Source of the DNA: Chrysomallon squamiferum
Lineage: Eukaryota > Mollusca > Gastropoda > Neomphalida > Peltospiridae
DNA: 60,000 bases
Reading direction: 5' to 3'
NCBI GenBank assembly: GCA_012295275.1
Contig: CM022673.1
Span: 24,118,081 to 24,178,080 of the forward strand
Shown here: positions 38,301-53,584 of the stretch, piece by piece
How positions within the stretch are numbered: position 1 is the stretch's first letter
How the letters are laid out: each line of letters starts with the position of its first letter
Position numbers and translations under genes: made by a program
The notes under the pieces: model-generated
The model's input: only the letters and a program-made list of their open reading frames with translations
What the model was told of the DNA's origin: nothing
Databases searched by the model: none

Positions 38301-41300
38301 ATCACATTTCATGTACACAGTCACGTTCTTGACAACAAGTTGATTTCAAAAATAGGAAATTTTAGAAAAACTCACTCAAAGAAAAAAAAAATGAAAGAAA
38401 AAAAAAAAAAAGATAATAAAAAGGAAGGCGTGGGGGGAGAGAGAAAACAGAGGAAAAAAAAAAAAGAAAAGAAAAATAATAACAAAACAAAAAGAAAATG
38501 TTTGTACGTCTTTGCCGTTTCTGTTTAGACTCCAGATGATGACGGAAGAAGGAAAAACACAAATAAGCGATTACTTTGGATATTTTTAACTTCTAAAATA
38601 CGTCAGCCCCGAGCTCTTTTGCAAGTCGCTGCATTTTTCGATGATTGCAAACCAATTTCTTACAGCTGATCCGGAATCTGTAATCAAAACCATTTAATAC
38701 ACTCAATACTTTTGTAACTGGTGTTGTTGTTTTTTTGTTGTTGTTGGTACCGTCTGTAAATGTAACTAGTATTTTTATTAATTCATTCAGTAATTTTAAC
38801 CTGTTTTTCTTCTCTTTTTTTTTCTTTTCATACATTGAGTAATTGTATCCAGTGGGTTTTTTTGTGTTTTGTTTTTTGTTTTTTTATACTTTGAATAATT
38901 GTAACCTGTGTTTTGGTGCTTTTTTTTTTATATACACAGAGTAAATGTTTTCTCTGCTACTTTCAATAACATTAATCAGTGGTTTTTTTTTTTATATACA
39001 TTTAATAATTGCAAGCAATAATTAATGCATTTAATAATTGTCACTAGCGTATTACAGTACACAGAACAATTGTAACTGATGTCTTAAGTAATCGTTATAA
39101 ATGTATTTTAACATACCAGTAACTGTAACCAACGTCTATAATTTTATAATCTTACAGTAATTATTACCAAAGTAGTTACATTACCTACAGGTGTTTTTTT
39201 TTTTTTTTTTTTTTTTTTTTTTGTAAGAGTTGTTACTACAGTCATTAAAAAGAAAGATTTAGTGTGGTATGTGTTAAAAACAACACATAAAAATGACTCG
39301 TGTTTTAACTGAAACACACCTTGCTTCACGATGACGTATTGAGGCAGAGGATTAACATGTCTTTGTTTGATGTCTCCCTTGGGCGTGTCGTATCGTTGTC
39401 GTGTTGCTGCAGTCGTAAACACAAAGACGTGGTCGGTAGTATTTGTCAGTGGTATTAAGTTTTTACTCGGAACTGTGAATCTGTGTTGTAATATTTTGTA
39501 CTGAATTACAGTTGTGTTTATGTGTTGTACGATGCTGTATTGAACTACAGTTGTGTTTGTGTGTTGTATAATTTTGTAGCAAGTTATAACTGTGCAAGAT
39601 TATTGTATGATTTAGAACTGATTATATTCATCGTGTATAATTAATTTAAGTATTATTTCTTTGATATATTGAATACACACACATACACACATACACACAT
39701 ACACACACACACTCACATACACAGACATTAGTATTCATAATGTAACTTTATAGCTGATAACAGAACAAATAAAAATACGGTTTTTTTTAACGATATCATA
39801 TTAAATGGCTGATTAGGTCTGTTGATTCGAGTCTGAATCGGGTTTTCTAATGAAACACATAATCATCAGTGTAATGGTGTAGCAGCAGCACTCTCAGTAA
39901 TTGTTAACAACAACAGCAACAACAACAGCACTAATAATAACGCGAAGAAATATATTATAATCATCAAATCCGCAGTAGTGTCTGTATCAGAAACAGAAAT
40001 AACAACACTAATTATAACTGTGATGATAATGATGACATTGATGATAATGATTTTACATTTTTCATATAAAACATTAGAAACACGCATATTTTGTTTACAT
40101 AACATCCAGTTACCTCGTTTCAGTTACTTTCTGATAGTAATAATAAATTAAGATTTATGCTCTCTGTTCTTTATACAGTGTTACTTCTTAACCTTATGTT
40201 TTTTTTTTTTTACAGCAGCAGATTCCACTATCGATAAAGATATCACTAAAATCATTAAATCCAGGCTGTATATAACGAAAGAAACATCCTTTTTCCTCTT
40301 TGTATTGACTAAAACATTAGATAGCGCATAATGAACGGTAATACATTCTGAAACTAATACGTAGTCAGTTGTTGTTATACGTTTCTTAAAAACAAAACAA
40401 CAAACAATCTCGTATGAACATATCACGTTTCAGAAAACAGATAAAGGAAATGAAAAGATTTAAAGAAACAGATGCATAAAAATAAAAATATTAAAAAAAA
40501 ATTAAAAAGAAAGAAATAATATGTAAGAAACAAAACTAAAAGAAAGAAATGTAATAAGGATAAAACAAACGAAAAGAAAAACACATTGAAATGAATTATA
40601 AAAACATTTTAACAAGAAAATAAAAAAAAAAAATACAACGATAGAATTTTTTTTTTTTTTTTTTTTTCACATGACAAAATAAGAGGTTTACTGAGTTCTA
40701 GAGAAATAAAAACGAAGTCTTTATTTGAAATGACGTTATAAAACAAACCGATTGTGATTTGTTAAAGACATTCTTTTTTGCGATTCTAGGCTAATCGCAG
40801 GCGACGTTTGTCATTTTGACAAAGTCTTCAAGATTTCTGCTACGTCTGCGCAATGAAGGAGGAATTAACAGAACGATCTGAACAATTCAGTCTGAGGTCA
40901 CAGTGTCAAAACAAGAGAGAGGTTGTTGCTACCTGGCGATTTATCGATTATCACATATCGCATCGATTATATTTACAGTAAATCTTATCTGTATATCTAT
41001 ATATGTATTTATATATCAGTAATTACAGTAAATATTTAAAATAAATAAATAGTAATAATAATAATGACAAAATGAAGTGATACGAACGAAACAAATACTA
41101 CTATAAGTGCTGCTACAGCTTTAACAATCCTACCACTATTAGTATTACTGCAACCAATAATAATCAGTTTAGGAAATAAGTGAAAAAGACACCCAAAACT
41201 ATAATATTAAAAATAATTTGACACAGAAATCAGTCACAAATGAGAAATTATTACAGCTGACAAGAAAATAAAAAAGATTTTCTGAATTAACAAAATCTTT

Positions 41301-41330
41301 ATAACAAACGCGGAAGAACGAGAGGACGCT
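38301..41330. other. AT-rich intergenic DNA
   Basis: A-rich tract at 38380-38490, poly-T at 39191-39222, CACATA repeats near 39675-39725. Region 39290-39425 has open frames on both strands in balanced sequence but no recognisable protein. No gene called. Confidence 0.4.
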
Positions 41331-43112
<1,782 letters not shown>

Positions 43113-43204
43113 CATATATATATGGATATAGATAGATATGGATATGGATATGGAAATATATACAGATATAGATAAATACATTTTATTTATTTATAAGAGA
43201 GAGA

Positions 43205-43640
43205 GAAGGCGTGGGGTTGAGATGAAGAAAGCGACTGGAACTCAGTTACCTTGCTTTCTAAATATCCCACAATGCTACTTGAATGATATCACGTGACAAA
43301 TCACGGTGTTCCTCCGCCTGAAAAAAACAGCCATTAATCTGCGTGTGTAAAATGTCATGTAGTTCCCGATAATTACGCGATATTTTTGATGGGGAAAACA
43401 ACTCTAATATTCCTCATCAAGGCCACTGCTGGAAGTGCAGCAATCACACGACTTGGAGAAAACAACACGATAATGGGAATTAGTGGAGGACTCACAGATA
43501 CAATTCTTTATTTATTTTAACAGTCATTAGCGGACGTATGATGCGGGTTTAGTGGCGTGATCTGCCTTCATCACAGAATACAGAAATTAGTGTAACGAGG
43601 TTGGCCTGTTATTTAATTATTAGCTGTTCTCGTGTAATAA
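43205..43640. promoter_or_regulatory. Candidate homeodomain-rich enhancer-like element
   Basis: About 430 bp with no tandem repeats and nearly balanced composition. It is dense in homeodomain-type cores: GCCATTAATCTGCG (about 43331), GATAATTACGCG (about 43369), GGGAATTAGTGG (about 43476), CAGTCATTAGCGG (about 43522) and TTAATTATTAGC (about 43613). ATCACGTGAC lies near 43289. No open frame dominates. This is the pattern of developmental conserved non-coding elements, but conservation cannot be judged from one sequence. Confidence 0.4.
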
Positions 43641-44183
<543 letters not shown>

Positions 44184-44679
44184 ATACACACACACAAAGA
44201 CACATTTTTTTTTTATTATTAATTATAATTTACAAAAGGAACTGAAATACCCCCTCCTACATTCACATTAAACACGCAAGTCCATATGTGCCTAACTAAT
44301 TACACGTTATTATACATGCGCAGTTCAGTCTTTGGACACACGTTCCTGTATTCGAGACAGGACTGTGCATCGCTGTTAAAAGTTATTCTGCCTGATTTCA
44401 AACACAATTATAAAAATGATTAAAATATTTTTTGTTGAGGTAACTGATTTAAAAAGTGGTATTCAAAGTTAATTTTTTTTTTTTTCCTCGTTAATTAAAC
44501 TGGCGTAATTCGCTCGATTTCCCCCGACAATAATATCACGTGGTTTAAACGAAATGTAATTCTATTTCTGTCCACTCTGATCACACACCGACTTGCTTGA
44601 ATTGAGTTTTAATTTTAGTTGACTTCCGCAATTTGAAAAGTACCATTTTGTTAGGGGGGGGGTTAGGAAAAAGTAATAA

Positions 44680-44691
44680 TAATAATTATAA

Positions 44692-44726
<35 letters not shown>

Positions 44727-44820
44727 ATTAAATTGAATAAATAATAAAGAAATAATTAAAAATTGAAAAGTAAATAAATCAACAGTGATGATGATGGTGA
44801 TGATGATGATGATGATGATG

Positions 44821-44873
<53 letters not shown>

Positions 44874-44875
44874 GA
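44680..44875. repeat. (AAAT)n, (GAT)n and (AAT)n cluster
   Basis: AAAT units (about 44693-44728), GAT/GGT units (about 44783-44820), then about 17 AAT units. A run of nine G lies just upstream at about 44655. The 109-codon minus-strand Ile-rich ORF is repeat translation. Confidence 0.93.
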
Positions 44876-45192
44876 GAAATAAATCACCCAATATTCTGGA
44901 TTAATTCTAACATTGCTACTGACATTCAGCTAACTTCTTCGTTGTTATTTTTTTTTTTTTTAATTATAAAAATAATAAAAATCACATTTATTCAGTCATT
45001 TTAAATTCTATTATGTCTGCATCAGTTACATCCTCGTTAACGTTTTTTTCCTTCTTAGAATCTCGAGTAGAATTCTAACCGTGTAGAAAGAAAAACAAAA
45101 TGAAAGAAGAGACGGAAAGATTGATAAAAACGGAGGCGCATAATGCTAGTGACACGGAGATGATTATGTAGGTGTATCTTCTGTAAATACGT

Positions 45193-45194
<2 letters not shown>

Positions 45195-45260
<66 letters not shown>
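45195..45260. repeat. (GT)n microsatellite, about 66 bp
   Basis: Uninterrupted GT tract. A second imperfect GT/TATG region lies at about 45400-45505. Confidence 0.95.
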
Positions 45261-45264
<4 letters not shown>

Positions 45265-45509
45265 GTATTAAGTACTTACATATATATATATATATGTACT
45301 CAAGGAAATACAACTCCTACATGAAATTATTTTAACGTATAACTATTTGTTGAAACTTTATATCCAGAACGTGTTGTTAAGATAGGATCGTATTTGTGTG
45401 CATCCATGTGTGTGTGTGTGTGTGTCTCTATGTGTGTGTATATGTGTGTGCATATATGTATATGTGTATGTACGTGTATGTGTGTGTATGCGTGCGTGTG
45501 TATGTAAAT

Positions 45510-46636
45510 TTATATATAAAATTAATCTCTATCAGAGAAAATAGTCGCTGTCTAGTCTTATAGAAATAAACACAGACATGAAAATAAACAGAAAATCGCT
45601 GTGTGTAGATAGTCAGCAGGATGTTCGAGACACCAGCTAGATCCACCCCTGTTTTGTATGTTGATTCCATCAGTCGAATCACAAACATGCAGTCATTCAT
45701 TCATGTTGTTATCAGGAAACGTGTTCAAGTTGCATATTAAGATAAGTAGCGGAAATACAACTACAACAACAACGACAATATTTGTTCTTTTATTTTCTTT
45801 TTTTATAATCAGAAAGAGAACTTTTACGATGAAAAATTAAATTAAATTAATTTTTCACTCTGCTGGTAAACTTAATTGAAAAAAAGAAAAAAAAAAAAAA
45901 AAAAAAGAAAAAGAAAAAGAAAATTAAAGAAAAGAAGAAAACCACAACAAAATAAAACAAACAAAGTAACTGGAATCCATTAACAGACAATAAATTCTAT
46001 ATAAATAAATAAATAAATAAATTAAAATATAATAAAAGAAAAGAAAAATAAAATAAATAAAAGAAATGAATAAATAAAAGTAATAATAACTCAAACACTA
46101 AACATATTCCTTCTTTGAGATGTAAACAAACCTCATTTCACCTTCAAACTATATAAAATCGAAATGCCCAGTAAATAAATATTTGCATAACGATTAATGA
46201 TCACATGATAATGTTTACTATTCTAAACAGTTAAACTTATTCTTTGTATACAACAATAAAATAAATAAATAAATACAAAAATTCAAAGCATCGATAAGTC
46301 GGTTTATTCTTATAAATAAACAGTAAAGGTTCTGTTATACAGTGAACAAAACTACGACACAGTTGTTAGTAGGACATCAAAGTGACTTAGAAAACATATC
46401 ACAGTGTAATCTATAATTCTACACAAGTGAACATGGCGACATTTTGAACCAGTGATTAACTTAATTAAAGCAGTCGTTTATAGCGGAAATTGTGTGTGAC
46501 ACGACACGGTGATGTCACGAACTGAGGATTAACCTAAACACCGGACTATCTGGTCTATCTGCGTGATTTATTATCAACAGTTTGCTGGTGGACTGAGAGT
46601 CATCTGAACAGAGAGAGAATTGTGGAAGTTAATTGC
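45510..46636. other. AT-rich intergenic DNA
   Basis: A-rich 45880-45960 and (AAAT)n near 46000-46075. From about 46370 composition becomes more balanced. GAACATGGCGACAT near 46430 resembles a YY1-type initiator element, 200 bp upstream of the ORF at 46637. Confidence 0.4.
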
Positions 46637-47050
46637 ATGCTACAGTATTTTCCACAAAACTTATTTTATATCTTAGAAGTAACTTTTCAAAATTCCGCTG
46701 TTGTTTTGCACGCTGTTGAGCCAACACTTTTGTATATTCCAATTCTGATAACGGCTGATCGTTTCCGTGAAGGAGTTACGCAAACATTCCGTTGTGTGTT
46801 ATTAAACTATAAATCAGATTTTATTTACGCTTTGAAACGACGCAAATTTAAGCTATTTTTCTATTATGACGGGGGCGATACTAATTTCATTTCGTTTACT
46901 TTCGTTCAAACTGTTATTTTTGTTTGCGTTAGCATGTGGGTGTTTTCATTAATGTCACTGATATTTTGGATATTTCAGTTGAAAACGTTCTTCTATAATT
47001 TATTCATGTATTCTTTACATATTGTTGAGTGCAAAGACCATTTCAATTAA
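46637..47050 (+). CDS. Hypothetical protein, intronless ORF with hydrophobic segment
   Basis: An open frame of 137 codons from the first in-frame ATG (46637) to TAA (47048-47050); it is also open for some distance upstream. This is long for AT-rich sequence not built of repeats. The N-terminal half contains a moderately hydrophobic stretch (LLYIPILI, residues about 31-38), a basic ALKRRKFK patch (about 65-72), and a strong hydrophobic segment at about 86-114 (includes TVIFVCVSMWVFSLMSLIFW). The stop codon overlaps an AATAAA at 47049-47054. I recognise no family. It could be a lineage-specific membrane peptide, one exon of a larger gene, or a chance ORF; the lack of a clear start context keeps confidence low. 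Confidence 0.3.
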   Translation: MLQYFPQNLFYILEVTFQNSAVVLHAVEPTLLYIPILITADRFREGVTQTFRCVLLNYKSDFIYALKRRKFKLFFYYDGGDTNFISFTFVQTVIFVCVSMWVFSLMSLIFWIFQLKTFFYNLFMYSLHIVECKDHFN

Positions 47051-47054
47051 TAAA

Positions 47055-47656
47055 AGACTTTATTGGTTGTTTTTTTTCCTGACATCGCCCAAAAGACAGT
47101 TATAACAATATGAAGAGGCTAGAAAGATAAACAGATAAGTCATTCGTGGTCGAATAACATCAGGATCATTCTGCTATAAAACACTCCAGCACATACACAC
47201 TTGTAATCACCTCTTCTGTCGTTATTCAATATACCCAGCATCAGACATTTGTTTGAAGAAAAGAATGGCCTTTCCGCTTCTCGGCCAGTCCTCGCAGATG
47301 ACAGTGCAATATCACAAACCGGAAATCCTGCCGTGAAGGTTAATCGCGTGTTTTGATTGGCTGGACCACGGAGCGTTTCGGAGATGTCAGGATACGCGAT
47401 CGTTTTGGAAAATGGTAATTCGTTATAATTTCGAATTGATCTTCACTGGTGAGATGTTTCAGGAAGTTAGTGTTGAGAGATGCGCTGACTCCAAACTCTA
47501 TTGTTAAACAAATCTATTAGTGGAGTCGTGAAGACTTACAGCAAACATCAATTAGTCTTTCTGATTTATGTTTTTAATATTACATCAGATCCGACTGTCA
47601 TTATACCAGAGAAAGTATGAGAAAAAGTAATAGTGAGAAAAAAATATATATACACA

Positions 47657-47657
<1 letters not shown>
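47055..47657. other. Intergenic DNA with promoter-like patch
   Basis: At 47260-47420 composition is balanced, with an ETS-like ACCGGAAAT (about 47319), a CCAAT-type GATTGGCTGG (about 47356) and several CpG sites. No transcript assigned. Confidence 0.3.

Positions 47658-47745
<88 letters not shown>
47658..47745. repeat. (GA)n microsatellite, about 87 bp
   Basis: Uninterrupted purine tract. The Ser/Leu and Arg/Glu ORFs across it are repeat translations. Confidence 0.96.
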
Positions 47746-47747
<2 letters not shown>

Positions 47748-48853
47748 GGGGAAAAGAAAAGAATAAAGGTATCAAAGGAAATAAAAGAAAGAAACAAAAC
47801 TGGAAAATGAGGAATAGCGACTGAAAAAACGAAGAAATGAAAGCAAGAGAAACTATTAATAAATGAAGAAAGGAATTAGAGATGATAACGGGAAGTCAGC
47901 TCTGAAGAGATAAGCAGATGTAACTTCAAAGAGTCGCGTTCTCTTTAATAAATGAAATCATCAATATGCAGAAAGGCGCAGTTCACATTAAATTACAATG
48001 TTAGAACTGGCTTCATATTCAGACCTGAAGCTGCGCTGAAGCATTACACGCATTTTTTTAAAAATATTTTTGAAAGCACGTAACTTTTGAATGAATTGAA
48101 ATATGTATTTATATATTTTAGGCAGATAGTTTGAGTGAGTGAAACAAAATGAATCAGAGCAAGCTGTTGTGAAGCACGGCTGTGACAGGCACGCTCTCCG
48201 AGAAAGCCAGTGACTGTCGCAGAAAAGTTAGTTTGACGTAATCCTACCATTAAGTACCTATTACGATGACGTCACGTTCGATCTCCTCTTCTAATGTATT
48301 AATAATAGCAGTAATAATTACGAAAACAGCAAATAAGTAAATAAATAATTATGTAAATAAATAAATAAATATAAAATAAAATGAAATGAAATAAAACTAA
48401 TTTAAATTAAATTAATAAATAAGTAAGTATGTAAGTAAGCAAGTAAATAAATAAATAAATTAAAACAAAACAAAATAAAATAAAATAAAATAAAATAATT
48501 AGTTTACAGACAGTAAATTTAAAAAGTTATGTTGTTAAAACAGAGATTTTAATTGTAAAGGAAAATCACTATTCCACTTATCTATATTTTGTGTATATAA
48601 CTGTTTGTCATTCCTGTTTAAGCATAGTTAAATATGGATAAATACCTCAAATGTTGCATAATTTACACCTAAAACATATTATATATAAAGTATTATGATA
48701 CTGTTTGGTAGCAAAATCATTCGTTTTCTTGGTTAAAATCTTTTATCATTTTTGTGCTTCTAAATAAAGGTTTCTCTTTGTTGGTTCTTTTTTTTTTTTA
48801 CAAACTGTTGGTGCTCCACCTCAGTGGAAGGCAGTACAAATAAAGAAGTTGTA
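47746..48853. other. TRDMT1 upstream region
   Basis: Contains a perfect CRE-like palindrome in GATGACGTCACG (about 48266, some 590 bp before the TRDMT1 ATG), (AAAT)n at about 48350-48372 and 48445-48500, and a T-run at 48788-48799 just before the gene. No TATA box is obvious near the start codon. Confidence 0.4.
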
Positions 48854-49392
48854 ATGGCAGCGCCCAGGGTTTATCGCGTTCTCGAGTTATACAGTGGTAT
48901 CGGTGGAATGCACTGTGCTCTAAAAGGTTTATTTAGTATTTATTTGAGATATTGTGCGGAATTACTGTCAAATTTAAAAGCTTTGATTCAAATATTTATT
49001 TTCGTTTCTGATATCTGTAAAATATATCTATAATACATTTTGGTTTGTTTTCGTTATTTACTTGATATCGTAATTTATTAACTACTTTGGAGATATAAAT
49101 AAAATAAATGAATTAAATAATATATAACAGCTTTGTAAACATTTACAGAGATTGTAACTGAGTAATTACTTAAATAATAATAATAATAATAATAATTTTA
49201 TATAATAATAATGTTTCTGTTTTTTTATTTTTTATTTATTTATTTATTTATTTAATTTTATTGTAGAAAGTGGTATTAGTTATACAGTTGTAGCGGCAGT
49301 TGATATCAACACAACTGCCAACCGTATCTACCACAGCAACTTCCCTCACACAACCCTGATTAGTTGTGGTATTGAGGTAAACATTATTACAT

Positions 49393-49458
<66 letters not shown>

Positions 49459-52400
49459 TGAATGTGTGTTTATTGTAACAGAATGACAGAATTTCATTAC
49501 TGCAGCCACCATATGAAAGTTATCATGTTATGTATTTATAAAATATTAAACTGACTTGTTTTTACATTTAATTTTAGAAGTTAACGACTGAACAGATGAA
49601 CAAGTGGAAAGTTGACATGATTCTCATGAGTCCTCCATGTCAGCCATTCACTCGAGTTGGTAAAAAACGAGATGTTGACGACATTCGAGCTAAGTCGTTT
49701 TTACACGTGCTCAGTCTGCTGGAGAGGTTGGTGTGTTTGCTTGCGTTTCTGTTACTGGCCACGTGTTTTCACTGTCTCATTTCTGTTGTGTTCTGTATGA
49801 AATAAACTTACCTATATAGTATATGATACACTCTGTTGATATACAGTTTAAATTTCTATGAATTATGCTTGTATCGTTTGGATCTTCTTGGTATTTAAAA
49901 AAAAAAAAATTGGAAATAATTATTTAAACATGTTTTGTTTCAGGTTAGAGGTGAAACCTGATTACATTCTGGTGGAGAATGTTAAAGGTTTTGAAAAGTC
50001 TCAGGCCAGACAGTGTCTGATAGAAACTTTAAAATCTTGTCACTATGTGTATCAGGTAAATTGTTGTCTTAAAGTAAAAACTAAAATCTGATTTTGACAC
50101 TACCTGCGTGAGGTAAATCTCTGATCTAAACAAATGTTGTGGATCATAACACATATAATTTGGTCATACGTATTTGATCCAAAATAATAATTTGTTATTT
50201 TACAGAAACAGACATCTAAAGCAAAACAGATAATTTAGTCTTTTTTTAAATGAAGAATATGACAATACTGTAATAAATTAAATAAATATAATACAGAAAG
50301 AATAAAATATCAGAAAATAGTATAACTCATTTAACAAAAAGACATACAACCCTCCGAAAAATAACAGATTATTTTTCAGCAGTATCAGCCCAACAGCTAT
50401 AATTCATATGGTTTAGTTTCTTAACAAACACTTTTAATAACTATTATCATTTTGCAGTTAGAAGACGTAAATCATTCTAAAGCTTTATTTGCATGTGATA
50501 AATAATAAAATATCAGAACCTTCGCACTCGTATATAAAAGAGAAAAATAACTAACTATATAAAAAAATATTTCCAGATAAAAAACAACCCACCAAAACAG
50601 TTACTTTGCTGCAAATGATAAAAAATATTTTCAGAATTTCAGTTTTTTTCAGTTGTTTCTTTCTTATTTTCAGGAATTTCTTCTGACTCCACTTCAGTTT
50701 GGAATCCCAAACAGTCGACTAAGATATTATCTCACTGCCAAGAAATCACCTTTATCTTTTACCTTCACTTTATCTCCTGATGTAAATATCTGATAAACCC
50801 ATTCATTCTCAACTCGAATCTAACTCAAGTCTTGATCTTTAAAAATGTTTTTTTTAATAATAGATATAAGATCTTTATTTATTTATAAATTTATTTATTT
50901 ATTTATTTGTTTATTTGTTTGTTTACTTGCTTATTTACTTACTTTCTTTATGTTTTTGAATGCAGTAAAACACAGTGTTTTATAATTTATTTATTTTTTA
51001 TTTATGATGTCTTACATATAATGGTTGCAGGTAGTAAGTCTAATTTGTAAATAATTTATTTTTTTAAGTGTGTGTTGTGAACAGTTTAACACTGTACATA
51101 AGTTACTTGAATAATTAACACAGCTTCTACAGTACTAATTTTTATATTTGTTCTGTCGTAAAACAAAGTGTTATAGAGTCATTAATAAATAAAAATAATT
51201 TCAGATGTAAACTCTCTGCGTTTTTTTAGAAACAGATTTTAAAGAAACAAGGAAATATGAATTATTGTGTTTTTATTTTTTAAAGTTAAAGATATTTAAA
51301 ATATATTTAGTGTTAATATCTGTTTTTTTATTTACACACAGATACAAAGCAGTTTGCCATCAAGGGCAGCAGTGTGGCTGGTGCATAAAAATAAAACTTC
51401 TCAGTGTTGTCATGACAACTCATCAGCTGGTTTTACTTCAGAGAATTGTCTTGAAGGAAGACTTCAAACAGTTGTCGTTTCAGAAAATTCTGAAGACTGC
51501 AGAATGAAGATGGATATGAAAGACAACTCTTGTATTTCTGAGACAAATCATGCTGAAAATAACATTGACAAATCTATAGACTGCTGTATGGGCAAAAATT
51601 CTATCTCAGATTTTTATAATCAGAAAATACAAGTCAGAGATAGCACAGCTCCTCAGTCAGATGGGGATTTTTTTTCCAACAAACCCATAAGTGATAAAGC
51701 TGAAGATACAAGTTTGATCTGTTTGAAATCACACAGTGAAAATCTGTTACATTCTCAGACTATTGAGGTTTGTCGTGTACAGTACGATGACCAAGAATCT
51801 GCTCAGTCTGATAAGATATCTTGTTCTGACAAGTCTATTAATACTCAACAGTTCCAGACGGGTGCAGTGCCTACTCAGTCTGACGAGTTTATGTGCTCTA
51901 GTCATGACCATCATCCGAAACGTTGTGATTCGTTAATAATAGCTGAGCATTCTGATAACCATTGTAATCTGTTAGCTCAGAATTCATCAGAAACATCTGA
52001 TATTAAATCAGAAAAACTTCCATTTGAAAACGGTATGAGTAATTTCAACAACCATTCGTGTTTGTCAGGTAAAAACAAACAGGAGGAAAGACAAGACTAT
52101 GAAAACTATGGAGAGAATCTGAGACTGGAGGGTGAGCCAGACTCACAGCTGTTTGCTCACTGTGAGAGACTTGGAGAATTCATGGAGAAGAAACCTGAAG
52201 ATTACTTTGAAAAGTTTCTGCTTGGTGACAGAGAGCTGAAGATGTTTGTAATTATGGACATTGTTCATTCCAACCTGAGGAAATCAAGTTGTTTTACTAG
52301 AAGGTAGATAATGAATTCAATGTATTTCTTAATTAACTGTTTAATTAACAGTTAGATATCCGTTCAGATTATCCTGAAATATGTTCTGTGTATTTAGCTA

Positions 52401-53584
52401 TGTATGTATGTAGAATTAAATTAAAGAATATTTTAAATTTGTATATATAATTTGTCAATATAGATGCCACATGTTAGACTTATCATATAATTTGTACAAA
52501 TTAAATAGAAATTAAGAAGAAACAAATAAAATTAGGAAGTTAACAAAGTGAACTTTAATACTTATTCACGCCATACAGGTACAGTTTAAGTTGTGTATTA
52601 TTTCAGATATGGACATTACATGGATGGTGCAGGACCAATTGTACAGATGTCAACTAACACACAGGTGAGTTTATCTGTCATACAGCAATAGCAATTAATC
52701 TTGAGAAAAATTTGGATCTGTAATGTTTTAGATGAACATACAGAAATTTTTTTTTTTTTTTTTATTAATTATAATTCTGAGATGACTAAACTTTATATAC
52801 TGAATATTTTTAATTTCATGTTTCAACCAAGGCCAAAAACTTGATGTATATTTTTTATGTATGTGCAGAAAAGCAAAACCAAAGATCTCTTGGTGTTTAA
52901 ATAAGAGTTTTATTACTTACTAAGGTGGTGAAGTCTGTGAGTGAGCTGAAGTCAAGGTTTGTGGAGGACAGACAGAGTTGGGAGGAGACAGACTTACAGA
53001 CAGTTCGTGATTTACGACTGAGATACTTCACACCAAGAGAAATAGCAAATCTCTTGTGTTTTACACACGACTTTGGTAAGTTCCCACTTTACTGAAATGT
53101 ATGCCTAATAATCTAACATATTTAGCAATATTTATTCTTTATTTAAGAAACAGAGAAAGAAAAAACAAAACAAAAAAAAACATAACAACAACAATCTATA
53201 GAATGAATGATAAATAATAAACACTAAGGTTATGACTATTTTTACAAACAACAATAACAGATAATTATTATAACATCAACATTTTTTAAAAGCAGTCATA
53301 AGTTAGTAATTGTATCAAGAATGAAACTTCATTCATGCTTATTTTTGTAGAATGGATTAACATTTGCTTAGTATTGTTTTGCAGCATATTTTTCATTGGT
53401 CAGTATATACTTGTGTTACATTGCATATTTTGATTAAAATTTTGGTCTTTGTATTTGAAAATCATAAAATTAATTTGTTTTAGTATTGCCAGAGGATCTC
53501 TCTATCATACAGCTCTATCGTTGCCTAGGAAACAGTCTGAATGTTCATGTCGTGTCAGTTCTTATTCGTCTAATGACAGAATGA
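48854..53584 (+). CDS. TRDMT1: tRNA (cytosine-38 C5)-methyltransferase, DNMT2, nine coding exons
   Basis: DNMT2/TRDMT1 transfers methyl from SAM to C38 of tRNA-Asp and some other tRNAs. Coding exons: 48854-48926, 49267-49376, 49578-49726, 49944-50055, 50674-50781, 51342-52303, 52607-52664, 52925-53075, 53484-53584 (TGA). All junctions are GT-AG with consistent phases, giving 607 residues. Motif I ELYSGIGGMH is at about residues 11-20, motif IV SPPCQPFT carries the catalytic Cys82, motif VI ENVKGFE is at about 122-128, the DNMT2-specific CFT lies in exon 6, LRYFTPREIANLL in exon 8, and motif X GNSLNVHVV in exon 9. The ATG at 48854 directly precedes AAPRVYRVLELYSG, as in the family; a GTG 30 bp upstream is in frame but is not a usual animal start. 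The protein exceeds the usual ~390 residues because of an enlarged exon-6 linker. All catalytic motifs are intact, so it should be active. Confidence 0.97.
49397..49456. repeat. (GA)n microsatellite in TRDMT1 intron 2
   Basis: About 60 bp uninterrupted, starting some 20 bp after the exon 2 donor site (49377). Confidence 0.95.
51342..52303 (+). other. TRDMT1: TRDMT1 exon 6 with ~210-residue linker expansion
   Basis: This 962-bp exon encodes about residues 185-505. Only its end (from LGEFMEKKPEDYFEKFLL, about residue 461, through the CFT motif) aligns with known DNMT2. The preceding ~276 residues replace a linker of about 66 in the human protein. They are rich in Ser, Asp, Asn, Gln, Lys, Cys and His, lack hydrophobic core patterns, and include three QSD-centred segments (APQSDGDFFSNK, SAQSDKISCSDK, PTQSDEFMCSS) suggesting decayed internal repeats. 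The frame is open for the whole exon, which argues for selection against stops. Confidence 0.85.

Noticed and set aside
48824-48853. Upstream GTG as TRDMT1 start adding MEGSTNKEVV
   Set aside because: Animal nuclear genes rarely start at GTG; the ATG at 48854 places the start just before the conserved motif I, as in the family.
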